64,000 nucleotides of DNA from Henckelia pumila (lineage: Eukaryota; Streptophyta; Magnoliopsida; Lamiales; Gesneriaceae). This document shows positions 11,301 to 22,040 of this stretch, piece after piece (the stretch's first letter is position 1; each line of letters opens with the position of its first letter). Both the position numbers and the translations under genes were made by a program. Below the pieces are notes generated by a model. The model made no database searches. It had not been told where the DNA came from and worked only from the letters and a program-made list of their open reading frames with translations. Location: positions 4,650,001 to 4,714,000 of the forward strand of contig NC_133121.1 of assembly GCF_033568475.1 (NCBI RefSeq), in the 5' to 3' direction.

Positions 11301-12190
11301 ACGATTCCACGCGTGATTTGAAATTAGGTTGTGTATTAATGCACTACTGTAATTAGAAAATCGAAAAAGAGACCAAAAAATAATTTGAAGATTATTCAAT
11401 CTCCAATAGTGGCAAGCATTTACCAGTTTCATTGGAAATTGATATTGTTATGTGATTCAAAGATGTCCACGTTTTACTCGGAACAAAGTTAGTTAAAGGC
11501 GATATTATATGGTCCAAGAGCTGATTGGTCAACCGCAAATTTACATGATATAATATGTGATTAATAATATTATACGATGCGACTAAATTAATTATTCTGC
11601 AATATATCGATTGATCGATATGATTTAATGCTACTTACAAGTATTTAGTATATATATATATATATTGTTGGAAATTGTGGAAAAAACATTTATTTGGGAA
11701 TTTATTGCAGATTTTAAAATGACTTTCTCTTACTATTCATGCCCATATATTTCCAACAAAGTATTTATTTTATAGAAGCAAAATTATGAACTACAATGTG
11801 CCACGATCACTCTTTCTTGGACATCTATTAAATAAAATTATCCATGAAGCAATATATATTTAATATCAATATTTTTTCGGAGCAAAATCTATTTTTCGTA
11901 TTTTGAGTGATCCAAAGGTCAAGCTTTCCAAAAAAATATTTATGAACTTTATATTTATTATAACAAAATATTAATTTTTTTTACTCTCGATAGTCAAACT
12001 TTATCTATTTGATTTTAAGCATAGTTCGAAATTTTACGTATTCATTAATTTTGGGATAAAATATTTAGTCCAAAGAATATTTTAATTGTTATGGTGTGAA
12101 GATTGTCTATGCTTGAGAGTGAGCAAATCGCGTTGTTTAATATTGTACGGTCAAAGAGGATTGAATTGAAATGTTACTATCAATTATAAT
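11301..12190. other. AT-rich spacer, no gene recognised
   Basis: No ORF with recognisable content and no clear repeat boundaries. A short TA run lies near 11649-11666. Confidence 0.4.
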
Positions 12191-12200
12191 TTTTATAAAA

Positions 12201-13042
12201 GAGATAATAGCTAAATAGTCTTGTAAATCTATTTTTTTTTGTGAATTGGTCATGTAAATATATAATTTTAGGTTTTTGTCTTGTAAATTTAGTTATATTT
12301 TGGTTTTTAGTCCATTTTCATTTAACCAATGTTTTTATAACCAGACCGGTGATCAAACCGAGCTAACTTAAAAAAACAATACAACTGGTTGGACTGTTTT
12401 AACCGCACGGTCGAATTTAAAAACCGTTTATATAATATAATTAATTAATAATATATTTTAAATTATAAAAACCTAAAAAATATATATATAAATATAAAAA
12501 TAAATATATTTATCGTAGTTTGAAAACTAAATAACTATATAAATATATTCAAAAAAATTATAAACACCAATATTAATAAATAATATTTTGAGCGAAGAAA
12601 AAAATTTCAAATAATCATGTATATATATAATAAAATATTAAATTAAGGTTTTAAAATAAAAACTAATTTTCAAAAAAAAAAATCGAAAAACCAATTTTTC
12701 AGTTCTTGACTAGTTCTGCCGGTTCAATCGTTAAAATGGTTTTTGAAAGTGTTTCGGATCAAATCCGTGACTGATTCTGGGTCGAATCGATCGGTACAAT
12801 TCGGTTTTGAAAACATAACATTTAATTATTGATGTCACAACAGACACGTCATCATTTATCAATGCCACTTACGTATTTTTAGTTGTCACGTCAGTATTTT
12901 CTGATGCCACGCCAACACTCTGTGAAGAAATGACTAAAAATCAATTATAACTTAACTTATAGGATCAAAATTCAAAATTAAATTTTTGCAGGACCAAAAC
13001 ACACAATAGACAAAATTACAGGACCATTTTAACGATATTCCC
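12201..13042. mobile_element. Mutator-type MITE with 9-bp duplication, carrying a nested element
   Basis: Flanked by perfect 9-bp duplications TTTATAAAA at 12192-12200 and 13043-13051. The inverted ends run about 120 bp and are diverged. The left begins GAGATAATAGC; the right, complemented, begins GGGAATATCG. Both ends repeat words such as GTCCTGTAA and TTTTTAGTC. A 9-bp duplication suggests the Mutator superfamily. A second element occupies 12328-12818, so the original was about 342 bp. No coding capacity. Confidence 0.8.
12328..12818. mobile_element. CCGGTT-rich Mutator-like MITE (nested)
   Basis: 491 bp. The left end is AATGTTTTTATAACCAGACC; the right end, complemented, is TTATGTTTTCAAAACCG. 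Flanking 9-bp sequences CATTTAACC (12319-12327) and CATTTAATT (12819-12827) match at seven of nine. Both ends are rich in ACCGG/CGGTT words around an AT-rich core. It is related to the element at 13152. Confidence 0.7.
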
Positions 13043-13075
13043 TTTATAAAATGATAAAGTTTCGGTCTTATGTGA

Positions 13076-13915
13076 CTATAAGTGTGTTTGGATTAAGAAG
13101 CTAAAAAAATTGATTTTTTTAATTAAAAAAATGCTTTTATTATTCCAAACAATGTTTTTGGAACCGGACCGGATCGGCCGGTTCGATCGGGAACCGGTCC
13201 GGAAAGACTCCAAGAACCGAAAAACCGGAAAATCGGTTGAGCTGGTTTTTTGAATTTTTTTTATTTTTTTTGAAAATTTAATATTTTTTATTTTTAAAAC
13301 TTTAAATTTAATATTTTTATATATATACATTATTATCTAGAATTTTTACTTCATTTAAAAAATTATTTTAATAATTATTGTTTTTTTAAATTAAATAATT
13401 TATTATTTAAATAATTTATAACTATAATTGATATTTTGAATATATTTACATATTTATTTAGCTTTCAAACTATGTTAAATATATATTTTTTTGTCTATTT
13501 ATATAATTTTGGAATTTTTAAAATTCAAAATATATAATTTATTATATAAATTATATAAACGGTTTTCCGGTTCGACCGTACGGTTAAAACAGTTCGACCG
13601 GTTGAATCGTTTTTTTTAAATAGACCGGTTCGATCATCGATCCGGTTAAGAAAACACTGGTTCCAAATATGTTTGGATAAATCTTCAGTGCTTTTCAAAA
13701 CACTTAGTTAAGTCAAAATAAGTGTTTTTTTAAAAGTTCATATATATAGTTTTTCAAATACTTTTTTTATAACTCAACTAAAAAAAGTGATTTCAATCTA
13801 TTTATTCAAACACAAAATTACTACAGCTTTTAATTAAAAAATATTTTTAAAAATCAACTTAAAAAAGTTATTTTTAAAGCAAAATGTTTTGTTAACCAAA
13901 CTGACTCATGTAACT
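13076..13915. mobile_element. hAT-like MITE (GTGTTTGG type) carrying a nested element
   Basis: Left end AGTGTGTTTGGATTAAGAAG; right end complements to AGTCAGTTTGGTTAAC. Internal words such as AAAATTGATTTTT occur near both ends. A separate element lies at 13152-13660. The flanking duplication could not be read with confidence. Confidence 0.55.
13152..13660. mobile_element. CCGGTT-rich Mutator-like MITE (nested)
   Basis: 509 bp flanked by 9-bp duplications TTCCAAACA (13143-13151) and TTCCAAATA (13661-13669), eight of nine matching. The left end ATGTTTTTGGAACCGGACC and the complemented right end (GTGTTTTCTTAACCGG) are rich in CCGGTT words. The core is AT-rich. It is a second copy of the family seen at 12328. 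Confidence 0.8.
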
Positions 13916-14767
13916 GTTTATATTATATAAACTTGCATGTTATTTCTCTTTTATAGATTTATTTTCCGTCTGTTACGTCAGTGCTTAGCTTATCTAGTTG
14001 CACATAACGTCAAAATGAACAGTATCAGGTACCATAAACTATAAAATAATCATGATTAACAACATACTTAAGGATTATTTAACCAATAAACCCTGCAATC
14101 AAGATTAATTTTATATAAAAAAATATCCAGAAAATCTAGCATCACATGGTTTGGAGATTTTATAAGTCTAACCCCCTCAATTTCGATAATAAAATAATAT
14201 GATAATTAAAATAATTAACACCTTTTTTGACGATCTAATTGGATCATTTCCCAAGTAATTGGTTCGTTAATCATGCCAACTAGTGCAAATTATTATTAAT
14301 GAAGAAATGCAACAAGATCTCCACGGAAATCTTAATGTAGTTTTGCTGTGTAATTGTAATTAGTTAAGAGATAATAAATAAATAAATAAATAACTGGGAC
14401 CCGTATGATTTGAAATTAAATATTATAATTCCACAAAAAAAGGCATTTTGGGACCAAGATTTGGTGACTAAGGGCAAGTGTGTCAATGTCAAAAGTACAA
14501 GTGATTGGACTTAATCTCGTTTGGTCGAAAGTTTATAAGTTTTCATACAATTATTGGTATAATTATTATTTTTAAAAAATTATACCCAATATTGATTCTG
14601 TCCCATTTCAAAAGCAAAATTTTATATATTATATTTCTTGATTTCATTCTCTTTTTTTTTCTTTTCAAAAACCATAATTATTTAGAATATTCCATCTAAA
14701 AGTATTTATTTGCAGATAAAATCATAACATAAACAACTCAGCGACATATTTGAGTAAATTGGGTGGT

Positions 14768-14770
<3 letters not shown>

Positions 14771-14820
<50 letters not shown>
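14771..14820. repeat. AT dinucleotide microsatellite
   Basis: An uninterrupted AT repeat of about 50 bp. The preceding spacer from 13916 shows only low-complexity sequence. Confidence 0.95.
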
Positions 14821-14828
<8 letters not shown>

Positions 14829-14877
14829 GGTATATCTATTATCATTTAAGTATTATGTAATGGTAGATAATTATATT

Positions 14878-15292
14878 ATGTGTTTGGTGGACTGAATTTG
14901 GAGGGGATTTGGATTTGCAAATACCGTTGTGGTGTTTGACAAAATAGAATTTTAAAACGTATTCGTATTTAATGGGATTTCATGAGATTTCATTTGACTT
15001 TTTAAAATCATTACAAAATTGGTCGGATTTCATGGAATTTCAATTTATAAAAACAATAAAATTATTTTTAATAATAAATTCATAAACTTTAGTTATAAAT
15101 TTAAATTTTTCTAATATTTTTTTTTACAAAATATCATTTTCTTAAAATTTATGCTAGTAAATTTCAATATGTATTTTAAATTTTATCCAAACACCAAAAT
15201 GAAATTTGAATTCCATGAATTTAAAATTCAATCCCGATTTCAATTCCAAATCCAATTCCAAATTCTATTTTTTAGACATCCAAACATACTGT
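14878..15292. mobile_element. GTGTTTGG-type MITE
   Basis: The left end (GTGTTTGGTGGACTGAATTT, about 14880) and the right end (complement begins ATGTTTGGATGTC, about 15275-15290) are inverted. Both flanks repeat AATTTGGA and GGATTT words. About 410 bp, AT-rich inside, no ORF. Flanking duplication not clear. Confidence 0.5.
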
Positions 15293-15639
15293 AGGCGACA
15301 ACATAACTTGGTAAGGCCTTGTTACATCGTTTGATTTGTACGAAAGCATCCCTTTCATCTTAAAAATAATATATTTTTATTTAGTATTTTACCTTTGAAA
15401 ATTCAAATATTCACACATCTTGTACAAATTATATATTTAACATAGTTGGATAATTATTATTTATAGCGAAACAGTCCAAATTTTGTATACATGTAACAAA
15501 CTGCACAAGCACATAATAAATTTCTAAGCCTTTACTGTACATACTATATATAACATGTAGCATCTCTAAATGAGTTAATGAGATCATATATTAAGGGTGT
15601 ACGCAAATTATGCATATGATGGTCAATATCTATGTACAT

Positions 15640-15745
15640 AGATATAATTAATGATATATTGTTGAATGTTAATATAATAAATCACGAAATATTAGATATA
15701 TAATTCGAATAATACTTTTAAGTTAAGTTCAACTCAAGCCTCCAA
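15640..15745. repeat. Dispersed direct repeat, copy 1
   Basis: Shares TAATTAATGATATATTGTTGA and a following series (AAATCA, ATATATA, ATAATAC, AGTTGAACTC-like words) with 18809-18897, with diverged stretches between. Probably fragments of one dispersed element. Confidence 0.45.
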
Positions 15746-17770
15746 ATATTAGAAAGAAATAGACATTTAGCAAATGATAAACTATACAAGAAGTTATTGT
15801 GACATCCACCTAAAGAGGTCATGCGATGTGAAATTGTCGGTAAGTAAAAAGAAATTAAAATTTCTATAAAATTAATCAAATATCAACACGTCACATTATG
15901 CAATTTCTAAAAAACATTTTATGTCACATGACCTAATAATTATATTTCTTTATGCCATGAAATTGCATCGAAAAATAAAATAAAATATAACATCAGTCTA
16001 TTCAAAATTGCAATGTTAGATAAGACTTAATTAGTAAATCAAATTATAAGGATTTAGGGGCCTCTGTGTTAAATTTTGTTGGATAAATTTAAGATTGAAA
16101 AAGTAAAATTATAATTGACAATGTTAAAATTTTATCAGAAGGAAAATATAATAATAAGAGGTTACGTTCTAGTCGCTATTATATAAAATATCAAAATCTA
16201 TGGTATATTATAAAGAGGAAGAATCATAAGAGTAACTATTTTTGTATGATCACTCCAAGTTTGCAATCATAGCCTTATTTTTCATCTATTTATAATTATT
16301 TTTTTCTATCAAACTTTATTCAGATAAAAAAAATCAAAATTGCTCTTAAAAATAGCTAATTTTTTCTCAGTTAATTAACAAAACCCGCAAAAAAATTGAT
16401 CATACACACACAAATATTCATATATTTTTTTAAAGAAGAAAAAATTTTTCATGACATTTGTTTCCATATATTATGTTACACACAATGTGTATATCATTAA
16501 CCCCCAAAGTAGTATAAAAAAAAAAATTACGTTATCCCCAAGATTATACGTTCACACCAAAGATTCAATAATTTATTTCCAGCAGCTTTTTAGGGTTTAT
16601 AATACAATATACATACAATGAAAAACAATTTCAACCTTTTTGGAAGGGCATCACATTAATTCTCAACAAAATCTGGATCCCCCATACTCTTCTGTCCATT
16701 AATTTTATTTATTTTTTAAAATTATAATACACTACAAATATGTCATACATGACATATATCATTTAATAACACCATCGACATAGATATAAAGTATAAACTA
16801 TACAAATGTATCTTATTTGATATTGCCATGAACTGTAAAGTTGTTGCATGAAAAGGTAGTTCCAAGTTCCCAAGAGATTATATATTTTATGCTATCAGAA
16901 ACTGAAAAAGTATGATTTTGTTTGTATTATTATTTCATTCGAAATACATATGAGACATAATCACCTTTTTGGTTTTAATGAGAAGAAATCAAGAAAAGAT
17001 ATGTTACCATATGCGCCTAAATCATCATATATATATATCTTGGCACTCGTGAAAATCCTTTACAACTTTGTTATTTGACTATTAATTTCTGTCTCATTAT
17101 ATTTTTCTACCAAGAAAATCAGTTTAGATCGAGTGTGTGTGAGCGATTGGATAAACTTTTGAAAAGTTCGATACAATATCCCAATTAAATTTGAACCTGG
17201 CAACGACTAAGAATTCCAATAATCAAAGTGTGGAGATCATGCAAAATTATAATTAATATATATGGAATAATTGAAAGTAAATTAAGCAATTTACGTGGTT
17301 CCGTCTTGTGTACGTCTACGAGAAAAAGTAACAAAAATTTCACGATCAAATAAATCAAGGTTACATGATCATCTGTACGTATTTATACATATAGAAGTAC
17401 TGTTCAACGAGGTTATGCTTTAGAATTAAGGAGGTGAGCTATGCTTTTGTTTGTCCATATTGTTTAACAAATTTAATTTTTAATAATTTGTGCAAACGGA
17501 GTTGTTTTTAGCAAAATGTAGCACGGTTTGTAACACCAAGTGTAGCAGAGGATTTCGTCCTCAACTTTATGGCTAAGTGAAACAAAAATGTACAAGGGAA
17601 AAATTAGAGCGGATAACAGATCAAAACTGACTTATGCTAGATCTGTCTTTGTCAACAAACTATTCGAACTCAATTCATATATGTTCGAGCATACAATCGA
17701 GAATTGAAGTTAAAACTACTCGAGTGATCGATGAGTGTAGCTAAATTATCAAAAGAAAGATATATGAATG
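15746..17770. other. AT-rich spacer, no gene recognised
   Basis: About 2 kb of AT-rich sequence without a plausible exon, conserved motif or clear element boundary on either strand. Confidence 0.4.
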
Positions 17771-17948
17771 ATGTTATATGTACACGAATGTTACACGTTA
17801 AGTTACACATTGCACTTAAAAATTAAAATCACAAATTTATCCCTCTAATTTATTTGAGAAAACTCTTTCAAAAATACTTCAAAATAATTATGTCATTTCA
17901 AGTGCAATATGTAACCAATGTATAACACTCCATATGTATGTAGCATTT
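17771..17948. mobile_element. Short inverted-repeat MITE
   Basis: The left half reads GTTATATGTACACGAATG then TTACACATTGCACTT. The right half is the inverse (AAGTGCAATATGTAAC then ATAACACTCCATATGTATG). Arms of about 50 bp surround an AT-rich centre. Ends and duplication are not resolved. Confidence 0.5.
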
Positions 17949-19560
17949 TGGAAAATTACAAAACCCTGCAACTATATGTGGGGCTAATATACAGTTAATG
18001 CACCATTAACTATTAGTTCTTCGACCAAAAAATCAACTCGATTTCAATTATTTTAAAGAAAAAAAAATTGGAACGAGTCCAAAAATTTTGAAACGAATCG
18101 AATGTGGAACGACGTGGAATAATGTAATCAATATATGGTTTCCCTTGGAAAGACGTCCAAATTAAATGTAACCTACATATACAGATTGTATTTTTAAAAA
18201 ATAAATTGAAAGATCGCGATTCTTATTAAAATAATAGTAAAATACAGCTGTGCCAAAAAGGCAACATTCATCTCTTTGTGCCAATCAACAAAAAAATACC
18301 CCGATTTAGTTTTTTTTCGGATTAAAAAATTATGCGAAAATAGAGATATTATTATTATTATTATGAGCATTTAAGTGGTTTTTTTTAATGTTTTTTTCCA
18401 GATTTTCAGTCGCATATCGAATGGAGTAATTGTGCAAATCGCATTCTCTTTATATGAAATCAATAATCTTTTAGAATCTTATATTTTTGAATTACAAATT
18501 ACATAAAATCCCCTTACATTTGGATTGGAAGTTGAGGGAAATTAACGTATTTTCACCGGCAATAGTTTGTGGGTTTAACAAGTAAATTTGTATTTAAAAA
18601 CAACACGAGAGCGAAAAAATAAAAAAAACGTATTATTTTTGAATAAAGATCTCCTCTATTGTACTGTACACTGTGTTGTGCATAATAGAGTCGTTGAATT
18701 ACGTGGGCTCGTGTGGAAAATACCGAACCCATTTTCATTGATTTTGATGAGATCCTAGCATATGAGTAATACTCAAATCATGCATCCGATTGTTCATATT
18801 TTTACACATAGGCGTAATTAATGATATATTGTTGACATGACAAATCATGGAGCATTATATATATCATTGGGATAATACCCATATTTTAGGTTGAACTCTA
18901 CCATTTATACATGGATCGAGTTTCATTTTATTTCGATTTTTCACAATAATGGTAAATACAAATTTCCACGTCAAATAAATGGTAGCCAACCAAGAAACAC
19001 CGAAAGTAAATGAAGATACAAGTGGGAAAATCGTCTTTTTGTATTCATTGAAGAATGGGGAAATCAAGATTGAGCCGGGCAGAGATATGCTTCGAATAAC
19101 AACTACAAAAACGAGTAAAATATCTAAAAAGTGTTGGGGTTTTTTTTATAGAATAGTTTATACATTATAAATATTATAAAAAATCATATCCATATGTTAT
19201 TAAATATAATATATACAAATAAAGGTATCCCCCCAATATATATATAGACGTGTAGCCCTTAAATGTTATCATTCTTATGCATGTGTCGATTCAAGAATCG
19301 GGCAAGCCAAAATCGTGTGAGGTTAGTTCAAATTCCAACTCTTTTTTATTCGTTTTACTTACACAAATTTTATGTTTATATTTGCTTTGAATTTAATTTG
19401 TTTATATATGTTCGTGCATGTGATTACTGATGTTTTTTATTCAAGAAAAATGTGAATTCTATCTATATATTTTTGTTTTAGAGTTGCATACATATGTACT
19501 GTAGAGCTTTAATTTGCTAAATCGTTGAATCCGAGGCATAAAAGCTCACTGAACATACAG
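17949..19560. other. AT-rich spacer, no gene recognised
   Basis: No gene seen. Copy 2 of the dispersed repeat described at 15640 lies at about 18809-18897. Confidence 0.4.
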
Positions 19561-19565
19561 GTTGA

Positions 19566-19710
19566 GTAGACCCGCAGGGTACTATCTTGCGGGTGACGTG
19601 GCGGCTCCCCATTGGTTAAAATCAATGGGCCTCACGTGAGACACACTAATTTTGACCAATCATAGGGTTATACGTCACCCGCATGGTAGTGCCCTGCGGG
19701 TGGCATGTAC
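19566..19710. mobile_element. MITE with CCCGCAGGG termini
   Basis: About 145 bp with inverted ends: AGTAGACCCGCAGGGTACTA and the complement of the right end GTACATGCCACCCGCAGGG. TTGCGGGTGACGT / ACGTCACCCGCATGG pair further inside, and CCATTGGTT / GACCAATCA near the centre. A compact GC-rich foldback unit in AT-rich sequence, without an ORF. Confidence 0.65.
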
Positions 19711-20036
19711 TAAACCAAACATATATATATATATATCGAGCATGTTAGGTGTTATTTGAAAATCGAGTTACGAATAGGGTTTTTAATGTTGTTTATTTGT
19801 TCGTGACATTTTCATGCTAAAAAAATTTAGTGATATCCATATTCCATACGATGATTATTAGTTATGTTTGATGATAATATGAAGCAATACAAATTCAATT
19901 TCAGAAATTTTTTAGATGGTAAATTTGTAAGAAAATCTTATATATATATATATATACATATATTAATATTAATACCAATAAATGGTGATTTCATTTCATG
20001 CATGACTTCTCACTACATAAATATTAATACACACAC

Positions 20037-20086
20037 ATCATTGATGGGCATAATAGTGGGCATGATAGGTGGACACTTTAAAGAAA
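20037..20086. mobile_element. Partial copy of the 20882 foldback MITE
   Basis: Contains CATCATTGATGGGCATAATA, GGGCATGATAGGTGGACACT and TTAAAG. This is the right arm of the element at 20882-21027, ending directly in a TA microsatellite (20090-20159). Confidence 0.65.

Positions 20087-20089
<3 letters not shown>

Positions 20090-20159
<70 letters not shown>
20090..20159. repeat. TA dinucleotide microsatellite
   Basis: About 70 bp of uninterrupted TA repeat. The YIYI-type frames predicted across it are artefacts of the repeat. Confidence 0.95.
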
Positions 20160-20161
<2 letters not shown>

Positions 20162-20489
20162 TCTTACTCCACACGTATGACAATTGGACCACCCTTGAAT
20201 TAAATAAATTCATTGAAAACGCAAATAATTTATTTATTTCAAAAAGGCACGAACTAATTAAAATAATATAAGACAGAATCAGAATCATATTTTGGTTGTC
20301 CAATCAAATACTATTATGTTTCCTTTTTTTAAAAAATAAAATAATATAAAATAAATCGACCTATAAGAAAGATTAAACGAACAAAAAATAACAACCAATT
20401 CGGTGATTTATTGAGCATTCCTCGATCTTCTCCGACCCTCCCGCCAAGTATTTTGGAAAAGAAGAATAATAATACAACAAATAGTGAGA

Positions 20490-20665
20490 GGACTAGTATA
20501 TTTCTTGTGAAACGATTTTCATGTATATATATATGTGAGATGAATCGACTTGGTTCATATTTAGAGTGAAAAATAATATTTTTAATATGAAGTAATACTT
20601 TTTTTTTTCGGATCGAACGAGAGATCTGTCTCAAAAATTGATCACTCGTGAGATCTTCATCTCAT
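20490..20665. mobile_element. Degenerate GAGACGGTCTC-family MITE copy
   Basis: Shows GTGAGATGAATCGACTTGG, AGTGAAAAATAATATTTTTA, AGTAATACTTTTT and GAGATCTGTCTCAAAAATTG in the family order. It ends near GATCACTCGTGAGATC. Confidence 0.55.
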
Positions 20666-20881
20666 AGGATTTTTTTTGTGACAAATAGTTATTTTTTAAA
20701 AAAAATACACATATTAATTACTAAAAAATAATTAATACACGAAATTTATTTTCCACACATCTTGATATCTTATCAGTGCACAAAATCATTAAATATATTT
20801 ATTTTCAAAAAAAGTTATCATGTAATTTTAATAAATAAATAGTTCATCCGCGGTGGGTAAATAATATATATATAGAGTTTT

Positions 20882-21027
20882 TTTCAAGTACCCACCTATC
20901 ATGCCCACTACCATGCCCATTAATGATGTGACACTATTCTATTGGATGTGATAAATTGTTGGTCCAATAGAATAGTGCCACATCATTGGTGGGCATGGTA
21001 GTGAGCATGATAGGTGGACACTTGAAA
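20882..21027. mobile_element. Near-perfect foldback MITE
   Basis: Left arm 20882-20946 and right arm 20963-21027 pair over about 65 bp with few mismatches, leaving a loop of about 16 bases. Arm landmarks are TTCAAGTACCCACCTATCAT and, on the other side, ATGATAGGTGGACACTTGAA. It sits in TA-rich sequence. A transcript would fold into one long stem. No ORF. Confidence 0.85.
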
Positions 21028-21689
21028 GATATATATATATATATATATTTGTAATTGTTTTACTCCTCTCACTTTCAAGCTTTAATGAATCTGTAATCTT
21101 TCCTGGACCACTCTATTTTATTCTCCAATTTCCAATGTAATTTTATATTTGTCAAATTGTGACCCCATTTTTAAAATATGACGAGTAAGATCATATAAAA
21201 TATTTTCTAGATAAAATTGACAATTCTAAAAATATTACAAATGGCAATTATATAAATTAATTAAACATTTGAAGGCGATTTAACTTGTAGCCTAATGACA
21301 TAGGGACAACTAATTGACCATGCCTAGTTGTTATTATATTACAATTAATGAGAAAAAAGTACTATTAGATTTGGTAGTTGGTACGTCCTTATAACTTGGA
21401 AAGGGATAACTATTACATTCTTTTTTCTTTTAATTTAATTTAGCAAAAAATAATAATTTAATATCTAGTTAATTTATTAAATTTTTTTTTTTGAAAAAAA
21501 AAACACGTGGTTTACAGGTTGTCTCGGGAATTAGTCAAATACAAAAGTATTCATATTTAAATTATTCCATTTATACGTAGAAATCAAAATCTACGCATGT
21601 TGTGCATTTTTTTAAAAAAAATAATAATACCTCTCGTTATATATTTGTATAATTGAAAAACGATAATGCTACATAGATTATTTTTATAG

Positions 21690-21815
21690 AAAGAGTAGGT
21701 CTCTCGTGACTCGTGAGACGATCTAGTAGATTTTTATCATTGAGATGAGTCGATTTACTTAATGTATTCTATGAAAATAATGTTTTTCATGATTCAAGTC
21801 GAATATCTATATCAC
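21690..21815. mobile_element. Degenerate GAGACGGTCTC-family MITE copy
   Basis: GTCTCTCGTGACTCGTGAGACG, then GAGATGAGTCGATTTACTT, then AAATAATGTTTTTCATGATT follow the family order. The far end is lost near 21815. Confidence 0.5.
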
Positions 21816-21866
21816 AAAATTAATCAGTTTTTTATGAGTTTTGTGATAATAAATAAATTTTTTCGA

Positions 21867-22040
21867 ATGGATGGGGAGGAAAGGAGAAAAAATTTGGAAA
21901 ACATAATGTTGTCCACAAAGAAGCACGAGCCTTATCCTCTGTATAAGAATAAGATATATCGCACTAAGCAAGAATTTATTGAACTTTTGGAGACATGCAA
22001 TCGATTTGAAGATATGTGGGGCTTCAATTGTGACATATAA
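21867..22040 (+). other. Unidentified 57-codon reading frame
   Basis: From the ATG at 21867 the frame reads MDGEERRKNLENIMLSTKKH at the start and FEDMWGFNCDI at the end, then a TAA stop. Composition is balanced and charged, unlike the AT-rich junk frames around it, which suggests a fragment of a once-coding sequence. I recognise no domain. It has no visible splice partners, and it lies just after a decayed MITE. It could be a captured exon fragment or chance. Confidence 0.2.

Noticed and set aside
19864..20271. 135-codon frame and its antisense partner at 20088-20303
   Set aside because: Produced by a TA microsatellite giving alternating Y and I residues.
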